Shown: in pieces, positions 11,479 through 22,821 of the stretch
How the letters are laid out: every line of letters starts with the position of its first letter
How positions within the stretch are numbered: position 1 is the first letter of the stretch
Assembly: GCA_015039465.1 (NCBI GenBank)
Contig: MU130545.1
Location: 124,001-188,000, forward strand
From: Phlegmacium glaucopus
Taxonomy: Eukaryota > Basidiomycota > Agaricomycetes > Agaricales > Cortinariaceae
DNA: 64,000 nucleotides
Direction: 5' to 3'
Translations under genes and position numbers: made by a program
The notes under the pieces: generated by a model
The model's input: only the letters and a program-made list of their open reading frames with translations
Told to the model about the DNA's origin: nothing
The model's database searches: none

Positions 11479-12311
11479 TATATATATTGAGGCACAGACC
11501 TAATTTGGAGGGGCTACACACGGAACAGGTTAAAAATTTTGTCCGGGGGGTAGGCAAATTTCTTAACGGCTAGTAGCGGCTGACCCCCCCAAAATAAGGT
11601 AGGTCTCCGACAAACAAATATCCAATGTTTTAGGACCTCACAGTATCTTAACATTTGCCTCTGCTGATATTTTTTTTTTTTCGACAAGCTGAATCTGAAT
11701 CTCGAAGTCGAGTTGTCATCACAAGATATTATTGAGGCGGCCCTGTTTTGCTTGTCCGCAATTACAGTCTACTTACAGTCGTTCTCTGGTAATAAAGGCA
11801 TCTGAGTCTTGTTCGCCGACACTCCGAGTCGTTTTTCTTGTGTATATTTTATTCGTCGGGTATGGATAATATATATAGTCTCACAATTACTGAACCTCAG
11901 AAACCTTATTTCACATTGGCACGTTAATCCCCATAGAATATGCAGTCGAGGGGAACCTTTTAGTGGCACTTTAAGAGGAAAAATACATAATGGCCGGCGC
12001 TTATTGGATTGTTTAAGAAAGCACTATAAAAACGGTTGGGAATTTCGAGTTTGAATAAAACACCTAATATCAAACAACATAATTTAAGAGTGTCCTAAGA
12101 AATATATTACAAGGACTTTTCAAATCCAAGAACCACGATGGGAAGGTAGCTAGCTAGATATATCAATTAAAGATCATAACCAAAAGTCAAAAATACCCTC
12201 TGTTGTTTCCCGAAAGTAACGAAACTGACTGCACTTCCTTACAACATTTTTTACCGACTCGCAGTCCACGAAGAAGCCAATAACTGGGAGTGATAACCAA
12301 AACAAAAAAAA
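11479..12311. other. No supported gene
   Basis: AT-rich unique sequence between the miniature transposon and the 3' end of the membrane-protein gene. It presumably includes that gene's terminator. Nothing else is recognisable. Confidence 0.4.
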
Positions 12312-14124
12312 TCACACCACATCATCATCGCCTCCAACCAAACCTCTGTTCCTGATCGACTTTTCTTCAATCTGCTTATCCTTCTCCCCATCCATATACA
12401 AATTCTCTCCAGCCACTCTCGAATCCAACCCAAGCACCCCACTACTACTCCCCAATTTAGTCCCACTCGACGAAGTCCCCAAACTTATGCTTTTGTCATC
12501 GTTACGGGATGCAGCTTGGAATGCTGATAATTGTACGACGTTTCGACGACGGGAGGAAGGTGCGGATGAGGATGGGTCATCGTTGGGGTAAGGTACACTG
12601 GAGGCGCCTTGGTATGCGAGACCTAGTCCGACGCGGACTACAATTATCATTGGAACCATTGCCTATCGAAGAAAGCGGGAAAATATAAGCGAGACAAAGA
12701 CGCAAAAAAAAAAGAAAAAGTAAAAGTAAAGAGGAAAAGAAAAAACACTCACACTCAATTGACTCAAGAGAAACTCCATGATAACACCTGCATTCATCTT
12801 CTCCAAATAAGTCACCAACTGCACGATAGCAGCACCCGAATAAACAGCACCGCTCTCCACAACCAACCACACCACACCCAGATATTTCTCCCTCTGAGTA
12901 CGTTCATATTTCCTCCCTACCTGTCCTTTCTTCCCACCAACGATATCACCAACCCCCTCATTGTCAGGTACTTCCCCTGACACTTGGAAAGGCTGAGAAG
13001 CCGCATATATTCTAGCTGCTATTAATATGGTAGCGGTTATTTGAGTGACGATTGTTAATACGAAAGTGGAGGTTATCCAGCTGAGAATGGAAGGGTCGAA
13101 GACGGAAGATGTGGCGGCGATAGCGTTGGCGACGATTGTTTTGAGGCCGCATACTTTAGGTTAGGTTTACGTTATTTTTGTTGTTGCTGGAATGAGGGGA
13201 AAGGGCAGACGAGGACCTACCTATCGTGCCGAGGAGAATGAGAATCTTTGGGAAGGATTTGGAGGTTAGCTAGATGAAACATATAGCGTTCTAGGTTTTG
13301 AACGTACACAAGGAGCGCATACAATCCAGTTACGACCGTAGATAACGTATACCCGCCAGATCTAAGCCCCAAATCAGAAGTCAGGTAAGGTTCAGTCAGT
13401 CAATAAAGTATGAAACAAACCAGGAGGGAATCTCCGAGAAGCGTCTAGATGATCAGATAAAAAAGTGTCTCGTGAGTATCAACGTTTTCGAGGAACGTAA
13501 CACCAAAAATAAACACGTAAAAAAAAAGTCACATGAATGCTAAGGGAAGAAGCCAAGAAAGACAATAGGCGAGAAGTACACACATTGACGATATAAATAG
13601 CCTTCCTCTTCGGAAACACGTTGAATCTATAAAACGCCGGTGGACCTCCTGGCGTCGACTCTCGTTCAGATACGAATCCTTGTAGAAGCTCTGAGACAGC
13701 AAGAGAGACGTGTGCAGTGGAGAGGATGAACATGACTGTACTATATGCGAGCAGGATTCTGTAAAGATAATAAAAAAAAGTTATGGTAATTGCGTTATGA
13801 GTGTTTTCAATATGAAGGGCATATAGCTTTACCGTGATGATTTTTCTCGTCCTCGAGTGTACGCGCTGCTTGTGAAGATGTAGCATAATGTGAAGAATAC
13901 GACGATACTTTGATGCAAGTGATAAATGGTAGGGATGATATTAATCGATTAGTCGGTTTGTTGATCTTGAGGGATTAAAACTCACTGGATACCTGGAAAG
14001 TAAGAACAGAAAAGGGAATTAATCGTAACTGGCAAGTAGAAGAGGCAAAGGTCTTACCATATAATACTCCTTCAGCCCATACACCTCCAATATACGCCAC
14101 GTCTGCAGATATATCTGCAGGCAT
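12312..14124 (-). CDS. Seven-helix integral membrane protein, 392 aa, nine exons
   Basis: My model, in transcription order, has exons 14058-14124, 13986-13992 (7 nt), 13833-13907, 13584-13758, 13421-13444 (24 nt), 13308-13361, 13221-13245 (25 nt), 12753-13153 and 12312-12662. They sum to 1179 nt in one frame. Hydrophobic segments appear in order: YGIHIVVFFTLCYIF; RILLAYSTVMFILSTAHVSL; NTLLGDSLLIWRVYVIYGRN; ILILLGTIVCGLKTIVANA; SWITSTFVLTIVTQITATIL; YLGVVWLVVESGAVYSGAAI; AMVPMIIVVRVGLGLAY. This is the layout of an abundant orphan family of mushroom multi-span proteins that carry a GDSLL..R.Y..WGRN-type signature. The tail after helix 7 is serine-rich, polar and cytosolic-looking. No ligand or partner is known to me. 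The 7-nt exon is the least certain step. Confidence 0.8.
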
Positions 14125-15113
14125 CCCTCAATGAATATCGTGTACAGTTGTAGGAATTCGAAAGGGCAGGGCGTTGGGAGAAGAGGTCGTTGGGGGGGAA
14201 GAGATGGGACGTCAAAGTATTGGTTTCGATCTACCGGGCTATGCATATAACTTATAAGGGGTGTACGTACATATATATGGACCCTATCGCCACAAGAGTG
14301 GATTAGAACCCCAAGAAAGCTAAAGTTAGGGTTGCTTTCGGTCAATTAAGTATAGGGCGAGGGGGTGTTTCGGACTCGGTTGGATCTCATGGGCGAGAAG
14401 CTTGATGGATGGATAGATCATTGATAGATGGATAGATTAGAATTCGAAAATGGAACTGTTAGTGACATCGCACTGGGTTCAGAAGGGGCGTTCCATGCTG
14501 CTCTATGCGAGAACTTTGATCGCTGCGAAGTTGTTTGTCGTATGGAGCGACACTATGGCGAGGGTCGTGGGGATATGCCACTGTGTGATGGAAAAGGCTC
14601 CAACCATCATTTGTTTCGATGTCAGAGTGATACCTTGGTTCCAATGAAACTTTTCCGTTACATTTGGAGAAGGAGCGGCTATGAAAACCTCGATTACTAC
14701 ATGTTTTCAGTTCATTTCAATAATTTTGAATTGATGAAGGGATGTTAATACAAACCATCTCAAGCGTGAGCAGGTTAAGTAGTGCCGAGGGCTCATTGAG
14801 TGGACGCAATAATTAGGTACAAGTGACAGCCAAAGTCTGACAAACACCATCATGGACAGCTGCTGGCAGTGGCACGACAGACAGTGTTCTATTTATTTTT
14901 CTTTTTAAAAAAAGAACAAAAAGTCTAAATGGTACCTCTGGCTAGCCCAGGGTACGATTGACATCAACTTTATTATTATAACTGTCAGGAAGCATGTCAA
15001 AAGTCATATCAATGATCCAAGAAGCACTGCGGATATAAAGGCCCTATCTTAATCTGAATCAGTGATCTTTTTCCCATCCTCATCCTCATCCATCTATCGT
15101 CCTAACCAATACG
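14125..15113. other. Intergenic region with FOL3 promoter
   Basis: This separates two divergently transcribed genes. A TATA-like 'ggatataaagg' at 15031-15041 lies about 75 bases before the FOL3 start, followed by a 'catcctcatcctcatcc' tract. A plus-strand frame at 14428-14748 has no recognisable content and I do not accept it. Confidence 0.5.
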
Positions 15114-16733
15114 ATGTCCATCGATTTGAGTCTAGATCGACTTCGTATCCTCGTAAACCATCTACCACCATACACTCGCCCGACTTGTCACATCGCAGGT
15201 ACAAACGGCAAAGGCTCCGTCTCCGCCCTCGTATCTACTATCCTCCAATCGTCATCTCTTAAAGTAGGACGCTACAATAGTCCCCACCTAACATCCATAT
15301 ACGATTCCATCACCATCAACAACATCCCAGTCTCACCCGCCTCATACAATGCTGCTCATCTAGAAGTGACCGAGAAGGATCAGGAGAAGGGTACTAAACT
15401 GAGTAGTTTCGAGATTCTGACATTGACTGCGTTGAGAGTGTTTGAGAGGGAACGAGTAGATGTGGCTGTCATTGAGGTAGGTATGGGAGGGAGATTGGAT
15501 GCGACGAATATCATCCCAGATGAATCTATCTTGGTATCGGCGTTGACGGCTGTTGATCTGGACCATCAATTCTTCTTGGGAGATACGATTGGCAAGATCG
15601 CGTTTGAGAAAGCTGGGATCGCGAGGAAAGGAAGACCGTTTGTGTTGGCTTTCCAGAACCCGGCTCATGCAGAAGAAGTGGCAACTTCAGGGAAGAAAGT
15701 TGTAGATGAGGTTGGAGCTGTTTTAGTTCCTGCTGTTACAGTCCTTAAACGTGATTGGGATACTACTGTCGATGGACCAAATTTCGAATCGTTTTCTCTA
15801 CTTTCTGCATCCCAAACGTTCCAACCACCTCCCTCGCAACCTATCCAAACTTCCCTCCCTTGTTTCCCGTCCCCACTCCGCGCCCTCCTCCCACTCTACG
15901 GCGCACACCAGCTCGACAATCTCGGTACCGCTCTCACAGTGATCAACGCTCTTCTAACAGATCCTTCGTGTGAGGAAGAGTTGATTCGCAACTCCTCCAC
16001 CCACAGATCCACTTCGATCTCTCTCAAAGACATAATCACACTCGAAACCGTCGCAACTGGGATCAAAGAAACCAAATGGCCTGGACGACTTTCCTTCCAC
16101 ACCGTCCATCTCCCTCCCTCCTCACAAACACCCAACGAAGCCCCACCACCTCCATTCCTCGTATTAGCAGACGGAGCTCACAACCCAGCATCAGCCAAAA
16201 CACTAGGTGCCTACATCACCTACCTCATCTCTAAAACATTCGCATCCATCAAAGAGAAGAATTCAATTCATAAACAAGGATCTACAAAACCCATTACTCA
16301 CGTAAATTTTAACATCACATATATCCTCTCTCTATCCCACTCTCCACCAAAAACACCGCTTCAGACTTTATCTCCCTTGTTTCCGCTGGGTATTCTCCTT
16401 GATAAAACTGACGAGATCTCGGTATCGACGGCTATTTCTGTGGTTTTACCCCGTTTTACCCCTCCTGAAGGTATGCCGTGGATTAAAGGCGTGCCTCCCA
16501 CCGAGGTAAAAGCGGTAGTGGAAGGATTAATCCCTGATGCTGAAGTTTGGGTCGTTCCTGATCTTGACCCCAAGGTTGAAATAAAGGGTGAGTTGGAGAA
16601 GTCGTTGAGGTGGGCTGCAGGAAAGAGACGAAAAAGCGATGAGGAGGGAGTGGAAGAAGCTAATTTAGTGGTTTTGGCTGGAAGTCTTTATCTCGTTGCT
16701 GATTTTTATCGGTTTTTGGATCAGTTGATATAA
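15114..16733 (+). CDS. FOL3: Dihydrofolate synthase (FolC/Mur ligase family), 539 aa
   Basis: Adds the first glutamate to dihydropteroate using ATP, the step that makes dihydrofolate in the folate pathway. It could also act as a folylpolyglutamate synthase; the two share one fold. The ATP loop AGTNGKGS is at residues 28-35, followed by the family's NSPHL motif (55-59), VIEVGMGGRLDATN (119-132), and DLDHQFFLGDTIGKIAFEKA (148-167). The C-terminal domain carries LADGAHNPASAKTLG. A single exon runs to full family length with TATA upstream, so this looks functional. Five decayed 3' pieces of this gene lie downstream in the window (from 21.9, 27.6, 52.2, 57.1 and 61.2 kb), so this is the surviving parent copy or its closest kin. 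It lacks a short acidic insertion seen near the C-terminus of those pieces. Confidence 0.93.
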   Translation: MSIDLSLDRLRILVNHLPPYTRPTCHIAGTNGKGSVSALVSTILQSSSLKVGRYNSPHLTSIYDSITINNIPVSPASYNAAHLEVTEKDQEKGTKLSSFEILTLTALRVFERERVDVAVIEVGMGGRLDATNIIPDESILVSALTAVDLDHQFFLGDTIGKIAFEKAGIARKGRPFVLAFQNPAHAEEVATSGKKVVDEVGAVLVPAVTVLKRDWDTTVDGPNFESFSLLSASQTFQPPPSQPIQTSLPCFPSPLRALLPLYGAHQLDNLGTALTVINALLTDPSCEEELIRNSSTHRSTSISLKDIITLETVATGIKETKWPGRLSFHTVHLPPSSQTPNEAPPPPFLVLADGAHNPASAKTLGAYITYLISKTFASIKEKNSIHKQGSTKPITHVNFNITYILSLSHSPPKTPLQTLSPLFPLGILLDKTDEISVSTAISVVLPRFTPPEGMPWIKGVPPTEVKAVVEGLIPDAEVWVVPDLDPKVEIKGELEKSLRWAAGKRRKSDEEGVEEANLVVLAGSLYLVADFYRFLDQLI

Positions 16734-16735
16734 TT

Positions 16736-17295
16736 AAACGGCTGATTGACCGTGTTTCTAAATATATCATTTATCGTATATTAAAAATCAAAATTTTGCG
16801 TTGGGAAGAAGCTTACCATATTACTGTAAGACACGCTTTTCTAAATTAAAATGAGTCGATCCGTAAACAGCTCATGGCAACGGAGGAACCGCCAGATAAC
16901 AAAACATGCATCATCACAGACAGAGGTATCGGCGTCTACCATCAGGTAGGCTACTCTAATACTCGTAAGGTTAGTCCGGTAACTTTAGTCTAATGTTAGT
17001 AGAAATAACTATATTAATATAGCTTTCGAGTGTAAATCTGTCCCATATCATATAATCTAGTAAAGAGATGTTGACTGGTGATATTATGTAATAAGAAGCG
17101 ATGCCGAAAACTTTCTCAGGCGTTCAGGGGCTGGAAGGAGTACTGCATCAGTCATCATTGTTTTCCTCATTTGCAAGGCGGAGGTAGGTTTTTTTTTGCG
17201 AAGTGTAGTATTTATTTTAGAGTAATGAAGACACTGTCTAGTAAAAATATATTGACCGGTGATATTATTACATTTACTTAAATTTCCATCTTGAA
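16736..17295. repeat. Array spacer between FOL3 and family X (first copy)
   Basis: Sequence after the FOL3 stop ('ctaaatatatcatttatcgt', 'gacagaggtatcggcgtct', 'ttcgagtgtaaatct') recurs in the same order downstream of other FOL3 pieces, for example 22500-22820, 57590-58200 and 62120-62880. It is therefore part of the duplicated block. It contains no gene. Confidence 0.8.
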
Positions 17296-17930
17296 TTACA
17301 GATTTTTCATACAAACGTAACCAAGCAATTTATCGAACCAGCCTGTTATTTTGTTAGAAACATATTGACACAAATATTCTTTGACGGGGGTGGTAGTAGC
17401 GTTCCTCATCGTTATGAGGTCATCCAATGAATCTGAGGAAATATTCGAATGTGTGAACCGTGGAGCGGGAGGATATGAATGTTCGACGTTGTTGGATAGG
17501 GAAGTTGACTGCTGGGGTTTGTATTAAGATAGATTTGAGTACATTACGCGTGTGATCGAATTGGCGCTTACCGTTCTATGCGCTCCTGTTGCCTGATGAG
17601 GTATGTTGTCTGTTCGACCATAGTCTGTGAGTGTCATGGTTATGTGAACCTATTGGAATATAAAGCCTTACCTGAAGGACCTGTGCTATCTACAGACGGA
17701 GTACGTTGTTCCATGGGAGTTGGATCTAAATCTGATAACTTGTATCAATTGTTTTGTAGAGCAGGAGCTAAGGGCTGGTCTTTACTGTGATGGAACGGTA
17801 GAGGTTGGCTGTTATGCGTGTTTCCAACAGTGTTGAATGAGTCTACATTTGTTCTCGTCCGACTGTGATCTGACTGATAAACGTCGCCGTTAATCGTTGT
17901 GTAGCTGTTGAATACAGAGAATGTTAACAT
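17296..17930 (-). CDS. Family X member X1, 149 aa, four exons, intact
   Basis: I do not recognise this protein; it is defined by recurrence. Exons in transcription order are 17786-17930 (145 nt), 17672-17725 (54), 17572-17609 (38) and 17296-17508 (213), together 450 nt with no internal stop. Introns are 60-63 bp with GTAAG/GTAAA donors and AG acceptors. Regions: an N-terminal N/T/S-rich part with SYTTINGDVYQSDHSRTRTN, a proline-rich middle, a PPAPRFTHSN segment, then an acidic SSDSLDDL motif and a hydrophobic-basic C-terminus NKITGWFDKLLGYVCMKNL. No signal peptide or transmembrane helix. It faces FOL3 tail to tail. A start nine residues upstream of the chosen ATG is possible; I chose the one aligned in all copies. 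Function unknown. Confidence 0.75.
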
Positions 17931-18451
17931 GGAGGGGATGAAAGTGTGCCACATTTAAAAATAGGTCTAGTGTTTTTGCGAGGCAGTGTTGTAAATTCAA
18001 ACTCCACCCGCTCAGGTTAAAAATAGTACCGACGGAACTATACCATCGGACCGATGGTTCGTGCCTTGTAATGTAGCTTGACTCTTGAGTGATGGGCCAA
18101 ACAAAAGGGGCTGCATTGAGCATGGACTCATACGCAGAGGTTTCTTTTGCGTTTGAGCCTGTTGCAAGCTTATTTTCCCTAATGTTCACTGATACCGGTC
18201 AGGAAACAAGCAACCTTGCTTTGGCTGGGCCGGCCAGTACAATGTCATGACTTTTTCCACATGTGGAAGGCGGAGGTTTTTTTCGAAGTGTAGTATTTAT
18301 TTGATAGTGATGGAGACACTGAAGATATGGCACGAGGAGCTCTTTCGAATGTTGGTTGGAGGTGTGAACATTGAGGCTCTAAATGATCGAGGTTTTCGTG
18401 AGCAGATTTCGTGAGGATATGCTGTTTGTGAGAGATGAGGGTTCTTTTTGG
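17931..18451. repeat. Spacer and repeat B (18245-18451)
   Basis: From about 18245, a segment with 'ggaaggcgg' and 'cgaagtgtagtatttatttt' recurs near 17150-17230, 28340-28530 and 42265-42350. It lies on the 3' side of some family X copies and is part of the array. 17950-18240 is unique and shows no gene. Confidence 0.6.
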
Positions 18452-18950
18452 GGTCATCCAATGAATCTGACGAAATATTTGAATGTGTGAACCTTGGAGC
18501 GGGAGGATAGGGATGTTCGACATCGTTGGATGAGGAAATTGACTTTTGATTTGGATTGAAATGAAATTTGAGTACATTATTCGTGTCTTCGAATGAGCGC
18601 TTACTGTGCGACGCCCTCCTTCCTGAATAGGTATGTTGTCTCTTTGACGATAGCACTGTGAGTCTCATGTTTATAGGAACCATTTCAGTAAACGTGCTTA
18701 AAGGACCTGGGCTATCTGTGGCAGGCAGAGTACGTGGTTCAACGAGGGTTGGATCTAAATATGATAGCCTATGTTAGTTGACTTTTAGAGAGAGTAGCTC
18801 GAGCTGATTTTTACGGAGAGGTTGGCTACCAGTATGCGTGCTTTCAACAGTGTTGTATGAGTCTACATTTGTCGTCGTCCGGCCGTGATCCGATTGATAA
18901 ACGTTGCCATTGATTGTTGTGTGGTAGTTAATTAAATAGAATGTTAGCAT
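18452..18950 (-). pseudogene. Family X member X2, truncated
   Basis: Exon 1 is open from ATG at 18950 with the family motif (TINGNVYQSDHGRTTTNVDS). The donor at the end of exon 2 is lost ('CCTTTAAGCAC' instead of a GTAAGC site). The last exon is replaced after SSDSLDD: instead of the conserved C-terminus the frame runs on into repeat B and ends at 18297. It is likely dead, or encodes a protein with a different tail. Confidence 0.65.
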
Positions 18951-19084
18951 GTAGGGGATAGTAAAAACCGAGGGATGGGGGCAGATTGTGCGAATCTAAG
19001 CCTTTCCGCGTTTTATAAGTGCCTGAAATATCTATGAGATGTTTACGTAATTAGTTACAATCATGCCATTACCACTTATGTAAG

Positions 19085-19740
19085 AGACGCCGAATTCGCT
19101 CCCCAGCTATTTCCGGTTCCAGACCGGTTAGCCCCCGGCTCCCCTCAATCATGGGCGTTAAAATTTAAACTTCGCCTGCGTTTTCTACTCAAGTTCTAAT
19201 AAAGCTTGCCTTTCCTTTATAGTCCTCTCCAATTTGCTTTGAGAAGGGTCCATAAATGAAAGCATTCAATTTGTCTCCTCCCAATTGTAGACCTTCACAT
19301 GGCATCTAGGAGACTAAGACAGCAATAGTGATATAGGACGAGATTCCGCCAAGGATCGTTTAATGTCAAGTGATTATAAATAATCACGTATACACTTTAG
19401 ATTTATTTCAGGCGCTTAAAAACGAAAAGACTTTAAATTCACACGGAATTCGGGTGGGGCAGTGCACATCTGGCGCTGGATTATGAAACGAAGAAAACTA
19501 AATTCACACGGAATTCGGGTGAGGCAGTGCACATCTGGCGCTAAATTATAAAACGAAAAAGACTAAATTCACACGGAATTCGGGTGAGGCAGTGCCACAT
19601 CTGGCGCTAAATTATAAAACGAAACGAAAAAGACTAAATTCACACGGAATTCGGGTGAGGCAGTGCCACATCTGGCGCTAAATTATAAAACGAAAAAGAC
19701 TAAATTCACACGGAATTCAGGTGAGGAGTGCAGCACACCC
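19085..19740. repeat. Repeat C with minisatellite of five 61-71 bp units
   Basis: A 330-bp leader (from 'gccgaattcgctcccc') is followed from 19411 by about five head-to-tail units, each holding 'ggcgct', 'aaagact' and 'attcacacggaattcgggtg'. Related copies lie at 23515-24060 (one unit) and 24195-24826 (several units). The repeated GAATTC gives one EcoRI-type site per unit. No coding potential is evident. Confidence 0.85.
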
Positions 19741-20022
19741 CTTGAAATGGCACTAGGAGACTTCGTGAGGATATGCTGTTTTTGAGAAGTGATATGGTGT
19801 GTGGTCATTATCATTAATGGGAGTGGAATATGATTTCACTTGACGACGACGAAAAGAAAACGAAATGACATTTCCCATTTAGTAAAACATAGTCCATTCA
19901 AAACCACCCGCGATCCAATTAATGGTGAAATAAGCGCCATGTCAGTCAACCCCACTCCAATTCAGCAAGTACCCGTGAAAAGCAGGGGAACGCGGTAGTT
20001 ACATCTAAATTTCCATCTTGAA
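19741..20022. repeat. Shared 3' flank of X3, X5 and X6
   Basis: This sequence ('gatatggtgtgtggtcatta', 'gaaatgacatttcccattta', 'ccactccaattcagcaagta') recurs at 24830-25137 and 28540-28834, directly 3' of X5 and X6. These three copies thus form one duplication lineage. Confidence 0.75.
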
Positions 20023-20617
20023 TTACAAATCTTTCATACAAACGTAACCAAGCAATGTATGGAACCAGCCCGATATTTTATAAAAAGCATATTCTTGCGC
20101 GAAGGGGGTGGTAGTAGCGTTCCTCATCGTGCCAAGGTCATCCAATGAATCTGATGAAATATTTGAATGTGTGAATCGCGGAGAGGGAGGATATGAATGT
20201 TCGACATCGTTGGAAGGGGAAGTTGACTGCTGGTTTGTATTGAGATATATTTGAGTACATTACGCGTGTGCTTGAATGAGTGCTTACCGTGCGATGCGCT
20301 CCTGTCCGACCATAGTACTGTGAGTGGCATGTTTATGGGGAAGTCATCAAAATATAAAGCATTACCTGAAGGGCCCGGGCTATCTACAGACGGAGTACGT
20401 GGTTCCATGAGAGTTGGATCTAAATATGATAGCTTATATCAGTTGTTTTGTAGAAGGAGGAGCAAGAGCTGATTTTACGCGGGGGTAGCGGTTGGCTGCT
20501 ACGCGTGTTTTTAACAGTGTTGAATGAGTCTACATTTGTCGTCGTCTGACTGTGATCTGATTGGCAGACGTCGCCGTTAATTGTTGTATAGTTGTTAAAG
20601 AAAGAGAATGTTGGCAT
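20023..20617 (-). CDS. Family X member X3, 136 aa, four exons, intact
   Basis: Frame is kept from ATG at 20617 to TAA at 20023. Compared with X1, exon 1 is two codons shorter, exon 3 has lost 24 nt (14 nt remain, joined through a GGACAG acceptor) and exon 4 has lost 9 nt, all multiples of three. The N-terminus reads MPTFSFFNNYTTINGDV and the C-terminus ISGWFHTLLGYVCMKDL. The second intron's donor is GTAATG. Given this number of deletions, an open frame by chance is unlikely. Function unknown. Confidence 0.7.
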
Positions 20618-20679
20618 GTAGGGGTAAAAGCTGGGTGGGAGGAGCTGGAGGTGTAACACGGTCTCGCTTTTGAGATATA

Positions 20680-21100
20680 CTCAAATCAGGTGCTCAAAAT
20701 AGTACAAAGCGCCGTCCTGCCGGGTAATCGCCTATCAGATCCTAATGCTAATATGCATCATTTAGAATCATTGTTCCTTCCTTTTAAAGGGCTTGATGAG
20801 TACATCCGTAAGGGGTTCTTATCATCCTACGGTGTGGACGGAGCTGGACACTGGAGCCATTCAAGGGAGTACTGATTATTAAATAACTTTAGGCCAATGT
20901 TAATAGAAACAATATTATAGCCTTCGAGTGTATATCTAGCCCGATCAATGCATCATATTGTGATCTGGTTTTGTTCAACAAATAGGCATAGGCCACAAGT
21001 AACCAAACTTGCAATAAACCAGTCAAACGAACTTACGGCAAGGTCGAACAGATTTGAGGATGGACCCTTACCTTATAGCAACCCAGCAGGTTGGCTTTGT
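20680..21100. repeat. Array spacer upstream of X3, with insertion-site landmark
   Basis: It includes 'gatgagtacatccgtaaggg' (also near 25895), 'tagccttcgagtgtatatct' and 'catattgtgatctggtttt'. The same string occurs near 26005, 57890, 62580 and 63880 and, split by a transposon, at 33080/39627. Confidence 0.75.
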
Positions 21101-21189
21101 GACCCGACTGAGAAAGTCAAGAGTCTCCAAGAGTCTGACAGCCTGTCAAGTTCCCATGTTGAAATGAAGACGTCAGAGCTTCCTTGACT

Positions 21190-21905
21190 GACCATGAGTC
21201 TTTTGACACGTTGGTAACATAAAAATTATTAAAACTCCGTGCTTCGAACCTGAGCCGAACCTGCCGAAGGTGGTTTTCTCGATGCTCTGTCGATACATTG
21301 GTCCTGCCACACCCACGCCATCATCGGCGTCTTTGTCAAAGTCGACATCAAATCTGTCTGCAAAAAACATGCTTGACCCATCCGCCAAGGCAACGATGAT
21401 CGACCCAGGGCCTTGTGCTAGACAATCGATCAGTTCGACAACGGATTACTTCTGCCCGGTTCAGTCAGTATGCAAGTTGGCGAAAGGAACTGTTGTCAAA
21501 TCTATCACTAGGTTGACGGAATGGCGCAAACTATTCAGGTGTCAGAGAGGAAATGGCTACGCGAAACAATACTAGGTCTGTAAGTTCGTTTTCGGTCCAT
21601 TTTTTCTCGCTGAAGGCTATAGACGCGAACATCGACGACAGGTGTCATGTATGCAAGAATGGACCTATCTCTCTTGACTTCTGAAAGAGGCATGAGTGAG
21701 CGTGAGAGTCGATCTTTTAATCTCTTCCATTTTGCTGACATTTTACTTTCACTGAAGGAAGAAGCTCAAAAACGTCCTAGTTCTAGCATAGATACTCTCG
21801 ACGAAGTCATCCGCGACGTTCCTCCACCAGAAATAGAAACTCCAGGTATCCAAATTGGAGTTCCTCCTTGGGCTGACGAATCATGAAATTTCTGCAACGG
21901 TAAGA
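21190..21905 (+). pseudogene. BEACH-domain protein gene fragment, copy 1
   Basis: This carries the part upstream of the PH-BEACH domain. Readable pieces include [22 protein letters not shown]-like and LDEVIRDVPPPEIETPGIQI, ending at PPWADES before an intron donor. It then switches abruptly into FOL3 sequence near 21910, a deletion junction. Several frame changes are present. BEACH (beige/BPH1-like) proteins act in vesicle traffic and vacuole or lysosome function; this copy cannot make one. Confidence 0.75.
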
Positions 21906-22446
21906 GCCTTTGTTATAATCCGCATCAGCCAAAACACTAAGTGCCTACATCACCTATCTCATTTCTCCATCAGAGAGAAGAATTCAATTCGATCAAAACC
22001 CATTACTCACGTAAATCTTAACATCACATATATCCTCTCTCTATCCCACTCTCCACCAAAAACACCGCTTCAGACCTTATCTCCCTTGTTCCCGCTGGGT
22101 ATTCCCCCACTTTATACCACCACTGACGAGCTATTTCTGTGGTTTTACCCCGTTTTACACCTCCTGAAGGTATGCCGTGGATTAAAGGTGTGCCTCCGAC
22201 CGAGGTGAAAGCGGTAGTGGAGGAATTAATTTCTGATGCTGAAGTTTGGGTCGTTCCTGATCTTGACCCCAAGGTTGAAAATGGAAATGGACCAGAGAGT
22301 GATTTGGAGAAATCGTTGAGGTGGGCTGCAGGAAAGAGACGAAAAAGTGACGAGGAAGGAGTGGAAGAAACCAATTTGGTGGTTTTGGCTGGAAGTCTTT
22401 ATCTCGTCGCTGATTTTCATCGGTTTTTTGGATCAGTTTGATATAA
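21906..22446 (+). pseudogene. FOL3 3' fragment F1
   Basis: It matches FOL3 from about 16185 to its stop. The longest open part is MPWIKGVPPTEVKAVVEELI onward to AGSLYLVADFHRF, then a one-base insertion ('ggttttttgg') disrupts the end. Earlier parts are shifted and carry deletions. It has a short acidic-polar insertion (NGNGPES) that the intact FOL3 lacks. No start codon or ATP loop, so it is not functional. Confidence 0.9.
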
Positions 22447-22821
22447 ACACCGATTGATTGGGTATGTTTCGATCTCTTCCGCTCTCGTTCGATACATGAG
22501 CTAATACTCTTGAAACACTTCTAAATATATCATTTATCGTATATCAACAATCAAAAGCTTGCGTTGCGAAGAAGTCTACCATATTAAGGCACGCTTTTCT
22601 AGATTAAAATGAGTCAATTTGGAAACAGTTCAAGGCACGCTCCATCAACGGAGGAACTGTCAGATAACAAAATATGCATCATCACAGACAGAGGTATCGG
22701 TGTCTGCTCCTAGGGAGACTACTCCGTGACTCGTGAAATTATTCCAGCAGCGTCAACAACTCCTGACTTGTAAATAGATGTTGACCCATGATATTATTAT
22801 TATTACATCTCCATCTTGAAT
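22447..22821. repeat. Array spacer between F1 and X4
   Basis: Similar to 16736-17295 after the intact FOL3, with 'ctaaatatatcatttatcgt' and 'atcacagacagaggtatcgg'. Non-coding. Confidence 0.75.

Noticed and set aside
11061..11573. 170-residue plus-strand frame
   Set aside because: It lies almost entirely in the miniature transposon, starts in one inverted end and runs through the other; the sister element at 52193 does not keep it.
19411..19740. CRISPR-like array
   Set aside because: Units are contiguous minisatellite repeats without unique spacers, and the sequence is eukaryotic.
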